Shown: positions 43,701-51,509 of the stretch, piece by piece | Numbering within the stretch: position 1 is the first letter of the stretch | How the letters are laid out: each line of letters begins with the position of its first letter | Assembly: GCA_963674475.2 (NCBI GenBank) | Contig: CAXXFQ010000017.1 | Coordinates: 62,001 to 126,000, forward strand | Source: CAXXFQ01 sp963674475 | GTDB taxonomy: Bacteria; Planctomycetota; Planctomycetia; Pirellulales; Thermoguttaceae | DNA length: 64,000 nucleotides | Direction of reading: 5' to 3' | Program-made: the position numbers and the translations under genes | Notes under the pieces: model-generated | What the model was told of the DNA's origin: nothing | Databases searched by the model: none | Seen by the model: the letters and a program-made list of their open reading frames with translations, nothing else

Positions 43701-44915
43701 ATCGGACGTCCGGGACCGCGGGCTCAGGCCGATCGCAATGGCCGCAAACCGTCTCCGCTGGCTGCCGGGGGGCGTCTGTTCGTGCAAGGTTTGCATCGGA
43801 TTCTCGCGGTCGATACCAACAACGGGACGATCCACTGGTCGCTGGAGATTCCCGAGTTCGAACGGTTCAACGTCCCGCGCGATTGCAGTAACTGGTGTGC
43901 CGATGTGAAAAACGTGTTTGCGGCGATCCAAGGGGAATGTTGGCAGATCGACGCGGCCGACGGTCGAGTCGTGCGACGTCACCCGGTTCGTTCGGGACCG
44001 CGGAAAGAATGGAAATACGACTGGGGCTACGTGGCCCGGTTTGGCGAGTTGCTCTTGGGCAGCGCGGTGAAGGCGGGCACCTCGTGGACGAATTTTTACG
44101 GTCACTCGAGAGAAGGATGGTATGACCTCAAGACGGGGGTCGTCACACACCCGATCTGTAGCGACAATTTTTTTGCCGTCGAGCCAACCAGTGGAAAGGA
44201 CCGGTGGACCTACACGCCCCAAGGGGTGATTCTCAATCCGACGATTACCGCGGCAGATGGGCGGATCTGGTTTGTCGAAAGTCGCCATCCGAAGGTTCGT
44301 GAAGCGGACGAGCGACGGATCGGGGCTGAAGCGCTTTGGGCCGATCAGCATCTCGTCTCGCTCGACGCGGGCACGGGAAAAATGCTTTGGTCGACGCCGC
44401 TGAAAACGATTCCCGGCAAGGTCGTCTTCTTCCTGGCTCACGGCAGCGGACGGTTGGTCCTGGTTTCCTCGGACACGAAATACCATGTCTACGCGATTGA
44501 TCCGGATGACGGTCGAATCCTTTGGAATGTCGATTTCCCCTGGCTGCGAGAGCACCACGGCGGGCACATGTCGCGGCCGACGATCTCGGGCGACAATCTG
44601 TATGTCCGACCGGGATTCATCTCTCTGAAGACCGGCAAGCTCCATGAGGCGAAAATTCCGATGGGCGGTTGCGGAAGCTATGTGGCCACCTCGAACGGTT
44701 CGCTGATTTATCGGCACTCGCACGTCACGATTTGGGACCCGGTTGCCAATAAAGAGACCGCGTTGACCCGATTGCGTCCCGGTTGCTGGGTGAGCACGAT
44801 TCCGGCCTGTGGGGCGTTACTTTCTCCGGAGGCCGGGGGCGGGTGTAGCTGCGGGATCTGGATGGAGACCTCGATTGTCCTGGTTCCGAAGGAAAAACCG
44901 GCCGATCCGGAATGA
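40791..44915 (+). CDS. Exported chimera: PQQ-type beta-propeller, LamG, Fn3-like, Rossmann methyltransferase-like, second propeller
   Basis: A 1374-residue protein with a signal peptide (LGVLILALLSTSAFSNG). Residues about 25-425 and 970-1364 consist of PQQ-enzyme-like propeller blades (for example DGRLYFGSSADDSVRCLDTK and GDRVYFGSDDGNAYCLEAK), without a dehydrogenase active site. Residues about 440-660 form a LamG/concanavalin-like domain (ARWYHVAATYDGKTMRLYVDG-like). Residues about 677-772 resemble a Fn3-like strand domain. Residues about 784-910 resemble a SAM-methyltransferase Rossmann fold (LLLGGEGGALAYELARQ, then LIVFDTDADRVFRTRRALLE) lacking a recognisable catalytic motif. It probably acts at the cell surface or in the periplasm; a real enzymatic activity is not predictable. 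It stands alone. Confidence 0.8.
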   Translation: MVKRKAGLLGVLILALLSTSAFSNGWTTYRHDNRRSGATAEQIAADRLVESWVYRSTQPPAPAWFGPAKYDAYALVFGLRSMRNYDPVFHVTAADGRLYFGSSADDSVRCLDTKTGRSVWTYTTDGPVRIAPSISGDRVYFGSDDGNAYCLEAKSGQPVWRYSPSAERGDDQTRVLNHGRPIPLWPCRTGVAIEGDRAYFAAGMLPWKPHYFCAVDAKTGRPEGDRCYVNRIESATFEGAMVVGPKRIYVPQGRIAPTLFERAEGKSLGSLKGGGGCFSLLTEDAQFFHGPGNKTGWITGSNAQTKEKIATFGGGNVLVVRGDAAYLLTDTSIRAFDRKTQETKWVAPSEFPYELILAGKTLFAGGLDRVAAFDAQTGKLVWQAPVEGKAQGLAVADGRLFVSTSEGRIHCFAPGEKPVGPPIDSLVDGTDLKPIEPIKDPQLLGRWVFQAPHLEGMIVKDLTGRRDGTLQGLLKTRRVGRHGVVRFDGRNDMVSLGTVKSDQLDGLPRETFSAEAWVRLERTRYRGGIIGAFQDNGTFERGWVLGYWDDRFYLGLNAEGGPDRTTYLKASEPFALGRWYHVAATYDGKTMRLYVDGKLSADSDEQSGAIRYPDEVSYGIGVFHYKDENFKLQGKLHEAAVWGRKLDEKEIARHTQSRKLYEPPLPGFHPLEEKTTYEVASGPHLQFTDHEKAVVIWRTDRPTPSVVEILFQQRVGEEEKVLKRFEDLRPKTDHRMTIDGFRANRLYRYRLVGKQEDRELASESYECDAFFNFHRHAWPERPWPFDVEQKTVAAQAKKILDDSGMKKKGTCLLLGGEGGALAYELARQSELRLIVFDTDADRVFRTRRALLESGVYGHQIGVYPVESLEKIPTVGRLANLLIATGTPPAGMTRLLAPGGTAMVKKSAGLATLEKKELESLSQSETDQWICLKRPCEGGVWTHQYGLPDNSGCGGESLGEARGVDDLAVQWIGRPGPRAQADRNGRKPSPLAAGGRLFVQGLHRILAVDTNNGTIHWSLEIPEFERFNVPRDCSNWCADVKNVFAAIQGECWQIDAADGRVVRRHPVRSGPRKEWKYDWGYVARFGELLLGSAVKAGTSWTNFYGHSREGWYDLKTGVVTHPICSDNFFAVEPTSGKDRWTYTPQGVILNPTITAADGRIWFVESRHPKVREADERRIGAEALWADQHLVSLDAGTGKMLWSTPLKTIPGKVVFFLAHGSGRLVLVSSDTKYHVYAIDPDDGRILWNVDFPWLREHHGGHMSRPTISGDNLYVRPGFISLKTGKLHEAKIPMGGCGSYVATSNGSLIYRHSHVTIWDPVANKETALTRLRPGCWVSTIPACGALLSPEAGGGCSCGIWMETSIVLVPKEKPADPE

Positions 44916-44966
44916 TTTGGCTCCCGAGGTTGGAGTGGGGGTGGGTGCGAAACGAAAGCGAGTTGA

Positions 44967-44995
44967 TTGACCCCCTTTCTGGACAGAGTTATAAT
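44967..44995 (+). promoter_or_regulatory. Sigma70-like promoter of the small zinc-ribbon membrane protein
   Basis: TTGACC (44967-44972) and a perfect TATAAT (44990-44995) are separated by 17 bp. The predicted transcript starts near 45002 and has a leader of about 113 bases before the ATG at 45115. This is the best promoter match I found in the window. Confidence 0.75.
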
Positions 44996-45114
44996 CAAAA
45001 ATAGGAACAGTGGCAAATTTCCCGAAGAAGGCCGATTCTCTTGCAGAAAAGGCAATAAGGCAAGACGGTTTTCACTTTGTCGGGAATTGATTTTTGTGAG
45101 AAAGAGGCGTAACG

Positions 45115-45528
45115 ATGGCAATCACGATGGAGTGCCCCTATTGTGCACGGCGATTCCAGGTGTCGGACGAGAAGGCGGGGAAAAAAGTCAAGTGTAGTTG
45201 CAAAAAAGTCTTGGAAGTCCCCGAAAAGACAGAGTTTACGAACTTTCTGGATGAAGAGCTGGACGTCAAAACCGACCCGGTGATCTGTACTGACCCGGAC
45301 GAATGGATCGAAGCGATGGGGGCGACGCCGGAAATCGCCGAACAGCTCCAAAAACGAATGAAGGTCTCTCCGGCGAGCAATTCCAAACTGATGGCCGGTC
45401 TTGCCGGAGCCGTTTTGGTGATATTGCTGGTTGTGGTGGCCGTGGTCATGATGGTCAATAAGCAGTCGGACGATACCTCGATGACGCCGTCCTCCCCGGC
45501 GGAAGTCAGTCAGCCTTTTTCGGTCTGA
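45115..45528 (+). CDS. Small zinc-ribbon membrane protein
   Basis: The 137-residue protein has an N-terminal zinc ribbon (CPYC at residues 7-10, then CSCK in KVKCSCKKVLEV). A charged middle part follows (DPDEWIEAMGATPEIAEQLQKR). One membrane segment (LMAGLAGAVLVILLVVVAVVMMV) lies near residues 91-115, with a short acidic/Ser tail. A cytoplasmic zinc ribbon anchored by one helix is the layout of the larger protein at 4050-4760 in simpler form. A very good promoter precedes it (44967-44995). No functional partner is evident. Confidence 0.75.
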   Translation: MAITMECPYCARRFQVSDEKAGKKVKCSCKKVLEVPEKTEFTNFLDEELDVKTDPVICTDPDEWIEAMGATPEIAEQLQKRMKVSPASNSKLMAGLAGAVLVILLVVVAVVMMVNKQSDDTSMTPSSPAEVSQPFSV

Positions 45529-45939
45529 CGAGTTTTTTCGGTCTGGCAGATCGAGAAGCGTTTTCTATGGAAACGGAATCCGGAGCCTTTTTCGCCGGGT
45601 TTCGTTTTTTCCTTTCTTGGAGCGGTTCTTTTCCGTCCGGACGCCCCCAAACGGAGTGACATCTGGTCAAGTCGGGCTGAATTTCTCTTTTCCCGTTCTG
45701 AAAAAAAGCCGCCTTTGTGCCTGGCGCCCCCTCTTTTGGCGAAGTGGTCCATTTGGTTTTGCGTTCGTTCTATCTTCCTTTCTTGTAAGGGCTTACGAAA
45801 TTGGTTCTTCCCTGCTGGGGAGAAAATGCTTTGCGGTTGATTCGGTCGAATTTAGAATCAAAGTAAGGCTTTTGTGCGATTGATGCACCGATTTGTAGAC
45901 GTTTAACCAAGGTGGCTTATACCTCTTAGGGAGGTTCCT
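45529..45939. other. 411-bp gap without a supported gene
   Basis: The region separates two plus-strand genes. It begins with short TTTTTTCGGTCTG repeats just after the preceding stop and ends with a GGGAGGT ribosome site before the GTG at 45940. A weak TTGTAG/TTATAC pair 18 bp apart (45893-45922) could be the promoter. No hairpin terminator was found. Confidence 0.4.
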
Positions 45940-47076
45940 GTGATTACCGCAGAAAAATTGCGGACCCAGACCGTCAAAAATCTCGCCGCGATGGCGAAGC
46001 GAGAAGGAGTGGTGGGTTGGCACCAGATGCGCAAAGAACAACTGGTCAAGGCCCTTTTGAAAATCGCCAAGGATAAGGTCAAAAAGGGTGGGCGGAACGG
46101 TTCGTCCTCCTTGTTGAATGATTCTGCCGCGTCACAAAAAAGGATGTCCAACGGTCGGTTTGCTTCCACTCGGAACCAAGTCAATCCGCGGAGTCGAGCC
46201 CGGATCGAGGAACTCAAGGCCAAGTTGGTCCGCGCCAAAGATCTGGCCCATCAGTCGGTGGCCAATGAGACCGCTCCTCAAAAAGATCGTCTTCTGCTGA
46301 TGGTTCAAGACGCGTATTGGCTTCACGTCTATTGGGAGTTGACCTCGCAAAGTGTTGAACGGGCCCAGGTCGCGTTGGCCCAATACTGGCACAGCGCCAA
46401 GCCCATTTTGCGGCTTTGCAGTTTGGGTGACGGAACGACGACCGCGGTGGATCGTATCACGGTTCGAGATATCGAGATCCATGGGAACGTGAATCATTGG
46501 TATTTTGACGTGGGAGATCCGCCTCGTAACTACCAGGTCGATATCGGATACCTGACCTCCCAAGGCCGGTTTTACAGTTTGGTTCGCAGCAATGTGGTCA
46601 GCACGGCCATTTCCAAACGTCAGCTGGGAAGCGATCGGCATTGGAACACGGTTGGCTCGCATTGCGATCGGGTCTTCGCGCTGAGCGGCGGGTACGATGG
46701 GGGCCAGTCGTCGGCCGATTTGCGTGAGGTTTTTGAAGAGAAGTTTCGACGACCGATGGGGTCTCCGATGGTGACCCGGTTTGGTCTTGGGGCGGAGGCC
46801 CTCTCTTGCGACCATAGTGAGTTTATTCTCGAGATCGACGCTGAAATGATCCTCTTCGGCGCGACCGAGCCGGGTTCGCATGTCACGGTCAAAGGGGAGC
46901 CGATCGCCTTGGAAGAAGACGGGACTTTTACCCTTCGGTTTCCGATGCCCGATCGGCGTCAAGTATTGCCGGTCGTTTCCAGCAGTGGCGATGGTATCGA
47001 ACAGCGGACGGTCATTCTCGCAGTCGAGCGGAATACCAAATCTATGGAGCCGATCTCCCACGATTCGGAAGAGTAG
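45940..47076 (+). CDS. DUF4912 protein with Rho N-terminal (SAP-like) domain
   Basis: The N-terminal 50 residues (LRTQTVKNLAAMAKREGVV, then MRKEQLVKALLKIAK) resemble the nucleic-acid-binding SAP-like domain found at the N-terminus of Rho. A basic linker follows. From about residue 115 the DUF4912 segment begins (LLLMVQDAYWLHVYWELT), a predicted beta-sandwich found in many bacterial proteins of unknown function. The 378-residue protein ends with a sandwich-like tail (ILEIDAEMILFGATEPGSHV). The GTG start follows GGGAGGTTCC. It is followed by the UVR-motif gene after only 17 bp, so both are in one operon. Confidence 0.8.
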   Translation: MITAEKLRTQTVKNLAAMAKREGVVGWHQMRKEQLVKALLKIAKDKVKKGGRNGSSSLLNDSAASQKRMSNGRFASTRNQVNPRSRARIEELKAKLVRAKDLAHQSVANETAPQKDRLLLMVQDAYWLHVYWELTSQSVERAQVALAQYWHSAKPILRLCSLGDGTTTAVDRITVRDIEIHGNVNHWYFDVGDPPRNYQVDIGYLTSQGRFYSLVRSNVVSTAISKRQLGSDRHWNTVGSHCDRVFALSGGYDGGQSSADLREVFEEKFRRPMGSPMVTRFGLGAEALSCDHSEFILEIDAEMILFGATEPGSHVTVKGEPIALEEDGTFTLRFPMPDRRQVLPVVSSSGDGIEQRTVILAVERNTKSMEPISHDSEE

Positions 47077-47093
47077 GCAGAGGAGCCCCCACG

Positions 47094-47879
47094 ATGAAAT
47101 CGGAAGGTTCCCCTTCTTTTTGGGACATCTCGAAAATTCTCGAAGCGTGGCCGTTCGATCCGGACGAAGTCGGCGTTCGGGTCATTCAGGGAGACGACGG
47201 AGCGTCGTATATCCAGATGCGGGCCGATTTGGGATTGTTTCAGATGCGGCTTCACGCGCGTCCCGACGGAAAGCAAATCAAGGGCTTCGAGTCGTGGTTG
47301 GAATATTATGAGGATTGCGGGCGGGCCCATGAGGAGTCGGGCCCCTTTCGACTCGACCTCGAAGCGTGCGACCAGCTTTGGTACGAGTCGGTTCAGTACT
47401 ACCATCGCTATGTGAGCTTTTGGTATCTCCGGTGGTTCGACCTTTGTGCACGCGACACGGGGCGAAATCTGCGATTGTACGACTTCATTCGTGCCTACGC
47501 GCCTGATGAACGGACCAAATTGAAGTTCGACCAATGGCGGCCGTATGTCTGGATGATGCACGTGCGGGCCAGGACCATTCCGCTGCTCGAACGGGCCCGG
47601 TATGACGAGGCGGTCCCGATTTTCGATTTGGGCATCGAAGGGATACGCCAATTTCTCACCTGGTACACGACGCCTGAAGAGACGGAAGATTGTCCGGAGT
47701 TGATGGACCTTCGCCGTCGTCGCGAGGATTTACTGGAGCAGGCGCTTCAGGAACGGATTGCCGTCGAGCCATCGGCCGTGCATGAGCTGCGGATTCGATT
47801 GGATCGGGCGGTTCGGATGGAAGACTACGAACGGGCTGCTCGTCTGCGAGATGCGCTTCGTGAGACGGAAAAGGATTGA
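47094..47879 (+). CDS. UVR-motif protein, partner of the DUF4912 gene
   Basis: The 261-residue protein ends in a UVR motif (ELRIRLDRAVRMEDYERAAR and following Leu/Arg residues, 231-261). This helical hairpin is found in UvrB, UvrC, Clp-associated McsA and other proteins, where it mediates protein-protein contacts. The first 220 residues are mostly acidic/aromatic (for example WLEYYEDCGRAHEESGPF, YHRYVSFWYLRWFDL) and I do not recognise the fold. It starts 17 bases after the DUF4912 gene with GAGGAGC before the ATG, so it is the second gene of that operon. The motif suggests a regulatory or adaptor role; this is inferred from the motif only. Confidence 0.75.
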   Translation: MKSEGSPSFWDISKILEAWPFDPDEVGVRVIQGDDGASYIQMRADLGLFQMRLHARPDGKQIKGFESWLEYYEDCGRAHEESGPFRLDLEACDQLWYESVQYYHRYVSFWYLRWFDLCARDTGRNLRLYDFIRAYAPDERTKLKFDQWRPYVWMMHVRARTIPLLERARYDEAVPIFDLGIEGIRQFLTWYTTPEETEDCPELMDLRRRREDLLEQALQERIAVEPSAVHELRIRLDRAVRMEDYERAARLRDALRETEKD

Positions 47880-47942
47880 TTTTCTCGTCCCGCTTGAAGC
47901 TTCATATCTGCCGTTCTCGAACGCGGTCGAACCGGTTCCGAT

Positions 47943-48872
47943 CTATTCGCCGGGCGGTTCGTAATCGAACTCGCGCCAAACCATCGGACGACGTCGGCTT
48001 GGTTCGATCCGAAGCATGACCTCGCCGTTTTGGAAGATCCGGACCGTTCCATTGCTTTGGCTGACCGTTACCGCGACCGCTTTGGTTGCCCGTGTGATCG
48101 CGGCGGCCGCCCAGTGTCGCGCGCCGAGTCCTTTGGAAAGCGTCAGATTCATCGCCGGGGCGTCGAGGTATCGGCAGGCCGATTCGACGGTACAATTGGT
48201 CGAAACGATAATGGCCCCGTCCAATCCGGCGATCTCCTTGATCCCTTCGCGAACGCGCGGGTCGTTGAGGTTACGTTCTTTGCGCGTGTACCCTTTGACC
48301 GGATCGAAGCCGGCCGACCGGCTGTTGGCGACGACGTTCCGTGTATCGCCGATGACGAACATCGTTCCGACGGCGTGCCCTTCTCGCCCGTCTCGTCCGA
48401 TCTCGACCGCCAGATCGATCACCGTTTTGAGCGCGTCAAGTGGAACTCGGGTTTCCAGTTTTCGCAGGTCCTGGCCGGTGAGCCGATTGAGATGCTCGCC
48501 CAAACGGACAATGCTGATCGAGTCGATCACGCCGGTTTCGAAACTGCTGTAAAGGGTAACCACCGTGGCGCGAGGGGGGAGGAGTTCGTCGGCCACCGCT
48601 TTCAGCAGCGTTTGGGATAGCTGCTCGTAGACCGAAGACCGCATCCCTTCCAGAAGAAGACTTGGGATCCCTTTTTCAATCGCCCCTTCGATATGACTCG
48701 ATTCTTCGCCGACGACCAGAAGATTGACTTTTTTGGCCATGCGAGCGATTCTCGCCCAATCGGTCGGCCCTTTCACTAATAGCAACACCGCGTCCGCACC
48801 GACGGTTTCGGCCATCTTCGCGGCCATTTTAAACAGGTTTTTGAATTGTTCGGTGAAGCGAAGTGGTTTCAT
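47943..48872 (-). CDS. Diadenylate cyclase, DacZ-like (pyruvate-kinase-C-like plus DAC domains)
   Basis: The 309-residue protein makes, or is related to enzymes making, cyclic di-AMP from two ATP. The C-terminal DisA_N/DAC domain shows the DGA motif (Asp218-Ala220 in IAGLDGAIIVS) and the GARHWAAAA stretch (250-258) corresponding to GTRHRAA in active enzymes. The Arg-His pair is present but the second Arg is replaced by Trp254. The N-terminal half (VGADAVLLLVKGPTDWARI, LVVGEESSHIEGAI) resembles the pyruvate-kinase C-terminal-like domain of archaeal DacZ rather than a membrane anchor. I prefer the ATG at 48872; TTG 48938 and ATG 48923 also lie in frame. Its stop lies 63 bases after the convergent UVR gene. 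Confidence 0.82.
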   Translation of the reverse strand: MKPLRFTEQFKNLFKMAAKMAETVGADAVLLLVKGPTDWARIARMAKKVNLLVVGEESSHIEGAIEKGIPSLLLEGMRSSVYEQLSQTLLKAVADELLPPRATVVTLYSSFETGVIDSISIVRLGEHLNRLTGQDLRKLETRVPLDALKTVIDLAVEIGRDGREGHAVGTMFVIGDTRNVVANSRSAGFDPVKGYTRKERNLNDPRVREGIKEIAGLDGAIIVSTNCTVESACRYLDAPAMNLTLSKGLGARHWAAAAITRATKAVAVTVSQSNGTVRIFQNGEVMLRIEPSRRRPMVWREFDYEPPGE

Positions 48873-49057
48873 AAAAGAGACAGTCAGCCGGGCTAGCGGG
48901 TCGGTAGATAGAAAAAATAACATCGATTCGTGCGACAAGAGAACGAATCAAGCGTACCTTATCTTAAGGAATCGTCGGCAGGTCGACAAGACGAATCTGG
49001 CCGATTTTCTGACGTGACGAGCCGTTTTTGTCGGTCAAAGCTACCTCTTATCGACCA

Positions 49058-50512
49058 CTATTGGGCTGCCATTCGAAGAAACAAAAAGTAGGCGACCATC
49101 ACCAGCCCGGTCACAACCATGGGCCATCGGACGTCGTGGCGTTTTCCGGCCAGGAGTTTGACGACCGGATAGGCGATCAGCCCGAGGGCCAGCCCGTCGG
49201 CGATTGAGCCGGTCAGCGGGATGCCGATCATTAGCAGAAAGGCGGGGATTGACTCGGTCGGATCGTCCCAGCTGATTTTCGCCACATTGGCCATCATCAA
49301 CGATCCGACCACGACCAGCGCCGGCGCGGTGATCGGGGCGTAGGTGCCGACCATCGAGATCAGCGGGGCGAAAAACGGGGCGATCAGAAACCATCCGGCA
49401 ACGACCAACGCGGTCAGCCCGGTTCGGCCGCCCTGTTCGACCCCGGCGGCGCTCTCGATGAAACTGGTCACCGTGCTGGTCCCCATCGCCGCCCCGGCGA
49501 CGGTCCCCACGGCGTCCGATAGCATTGCCTCTTGGGCCCGCGGAAGTCGGCCTTGCTCGTCGATCAGTCCGGCCCGCTGGCCGACGCCGACCAGAGTGCC
49601 CAGCGTGTCGAACAGGTCCATTATCAAAAGGATCAGGATGAACGGGACCATCTCCCAGGAAAGGGCTCGCACCAGGTCCATTGCCAAAAAGGTCGGCGCC
49701 ATCGACGGCGGCGCGGCGACCACCCGGTCGGTCATCTGGAACGAACGCATCAGCTCCGAATGGGCGAACCGACTTGACTCGGCCAAGGCGGGCGCGATGT
49801 AGGGAACGCCGTAGCGCAATAGACCGGCGACGGCCATCCCGCCGAGAATGCCCCAGACGATCGCCCCGCGGCGTCGACGTCCCAGTAGCCCGGCCGTCAG
49901 GAAGAGCCCGGAGAAAAAGACCAGCAGATCAGGCGAGGCGAACTCGACGTTGAGTTTCACGCCCAGTGTGGCGTCGGGCAAGATGAGTCGCCCGTTTTTG
50001 AGCCCCAAAAAGGCGATGAAGATTCCAATCCCCACGGCGATCGCGTGTCGCATACTCGGGCTGAAGGCGTCCAGCAATTTTCGACGAACGCCCAGCAGGG
50101 TCAGTACCAAAAACAACACGCCCGAAAGGAAGACCACGCCGAGTCCGACTTGCCAGGGGGTCGTGCTCCCTTCCGCGATCGAGCCGTCTTGCACTCCGGC
50201 GGCAATCATCGCTCCTGCCGCGGGAAGGACCGAAAAGACGAAGAAGAAATTCTCGCCCATCCCCGGCGCCTGCCCGATCGGGTACCGGGCGTACAGCCCC
50301 ATAATCCCCGTGGCCAGCGCGGCGGCCAGGCAAGTGGCTGTCGTCACCGCGCCGAAATCGAGCCCCGTTTCCATCCCGAACATCTTTCCCGACAGGACGG
50401 CCGGTTGGACGAAGATGATGTAGGCCATCGTCAAAAAGGTGGTCGTCCCGGCCAGAAGTTCGGTTCGGACGTTCGTATTGTGCTGTCGAAGCTGGAAAAG
50501 ACGTTCAAACAT
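49058..50512 (-). CDS. Purine permease, AzgA-type (NCS2 guanine/hypoxanthine/xanthine transporter)
   Basis: The 484-residue protein has about 12-14 hydrophobic segments. It begins MFERLFQLRQHNTNVRTELLAG followed by TFLTMAYIIFVQPAVLSG, the AzgA-family start. It also contains YPIGQAPGMGENFFFVF, LILLIMDLFDTLGTLVGVG and MGTSTVTSFIESAAGVEQGGRTGL, three more AzgA landmarks. It should import purine bases with protons across the inner membrane. I chose ATG 50512, which gives the family N-terminus; GGAAACC precedes it. It is the second gene after coaD on this strand, separated by 59 bp. Confidence 0.93.
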   Translation of the reverse strand: MFERLFQLRQHNTNVRTELLAGTTTFLTMAYIIFVQPAVLSGKMFGMETGLDFGAVTTATCLAAALATGIMGLYARYPIGQAPGMGENFFFVFSVLPAAGAMIAAGVQDGSIAEGSTTPWQVGLGVVFLSGVLFLVLTLLGVRRKLLDAFSPSMRHAIAVGIGIFIAFLGLKNGRLILPDATLGVKLNVEFASPDLLVFFSGLFLTAGLLGRRRRGAIVWGILGGMAVAGLLRYGVPYIAPALAESSRFAHSELMRSFQMTDRVVAAPPSMAPTFLAMDLVRALSWEMVPFILILLIMDLFDTLGTLVGVGQRAGLIDEQGRLPRAQEAMLSDAVGTVAGAAMGTSTVTSFIESAAGVEQGGRTGLTALVVAGWFLIAPFFAPLISMVGTYAPITAPALVVVGSLMMANVAKISWDDPTESIPAFLLMIGIPLTGSIADGLALGLIAYPVVKLLAGKRHDVRWPMVVTGLVMVAYFLFLRMAAQ

Positions 50513-50571
50513 GGTTTCCGATGAGGAGCTTTTGGGAGAAAGGAGAAAGGGACCAGTCGGCCGTTTTGGCA

Positions 50572-51072
50572 TTACCTTTTCTGGCTTTCAATCTTTTCGC
50601 GTACCGCCTTGACTACCGGTTTGGGCAGGAATTGATCGAGCGCTTCATCACCGGCCAGCGGAGCGACTTCCTTGATCAGCGAGCTGGAAACGTGGGCCAG
50701 TTCGCCGTCGGCTATCATAAAGAGGGTCTCGATCTCCGGAGCGAGACGTCGGTTGGCCATCATCATGGTCAGCTCGGCCGGGATGTCGGTGATCGGTCGC
50801 ACGCCGCGAACCATCACTCGGGAGCCGCATTTTCGGACAAATTCGACCGCCAGGCCGCTGAAGGTTCGGACTTCGACATTATCCAGATGGGCCGTCGAGG
50901 CCTCGATCAACTTGACCCGCTCGGTTTCGTTGAACATCGGCCGTTTTTCCATGTTGACCCCGACTCCGATGATCAGCTTGCCGAAAAGGCGGCTGATCCG
51001 TTCGATGACGTTGAGGTGGCCAAGGGTGATCGGGTCGAACGTGCCGGGGTAAACGATAATGGTATCGGTCAT
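50572..51072 (-). CDS. coaD: Phosphopantetheine adenylyltransferase
   Basis: The enzyme transfers AMP to 4'-phosphopantetheine, the penultimate step of coenzyme A synthesis. This 166-residue protein opens with IIVYPGTFDPITLGHLNVIE, containing the (T/H)xGH nucleotide-binding motif. It also has VRTFSGLAVEFVRKCGSRVMVRG and SSSLIKEVAPLAGD (the SSSxxKE motif) in the standard positions. The purine permease follows 59 bp downstream on the same strand, probably in the same transcript. No other CoA genes are in the window. Confidence 0.96.
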   Translation of the reverse strand: MTDTIIVYPGTFDPITLGHLNVIERISRLFGKLIIGVGVNMEKRPMFNETERVKLIEASTAHLDNVEVRTFSGLAVEFVRKCGSRVMVRGVRPITDIPAELTMMMANRRLAPEIETLFMIADGELAHVSSSLIKEVAPLAGDEALDQFLPKPVVKAVREKIESQKR

Positions 51073-51509
51073 TTTTTGCCTCTAAAACGTTTTATGAGAG
51101 GAGGGGGGTAAGGGTCCCCCACTTGATTGATTGGAAAAAGATAGCCTAGCTAACGGGGCGGTACAAGCCGTGGAGAGCCGGTCGCGGGCCGTCGGAAATG
51201 GGCCAACCGCCTGAAAAGATTAAGAATAGGCGAAATTTGTCTTCGAAAAAAGCCCCCGCCTTTTCGTTCGAAGCGGCCGAGCTGGGATAGCAGTGGGGGC
51301 GTGGTGCCGGTGCGGCCGTTTTGGGAGAAGGACAGGAGGACGATCCTCGCGGAGTCGGTAAAAAAGGAATAATCGTTAAATTTTAGTCAATATAACTACT
51401 TCATTTGGTCGAAAATAGCGTAAAGACGGCTTTGTTTTATCGTTTTGTCTACCGTCCGTGGTTTTTTGGGGGCGGGCCGAAGATCGGGATTTCTCGGGAG
51501 GAAAGCGTC
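51073..51509. other. 437-bp gap between coaD and the small lipoprotein
   Basis: The gap contains a short G5/C5 inverted sequence (51108-51120 region) just upstream of coaD, possibly in its leader. Near 51370-51400 is an AT-rich stretch (TTAGTCAATATAAC). The frame of the lipoprotein is open back to 51405 but is not supported as coding before 51510. No gene is called. Confidence 0.4.

Noticed and set aside
42207..44723. A very long open frame (838 codons) on the minus strand inside the propeller chimera gene
   Set aside because: The plus-strand protein has clear domains over the same stretch; the minus frame has no signal, motif or ribosome site and follows from the codon bias of the real gene.
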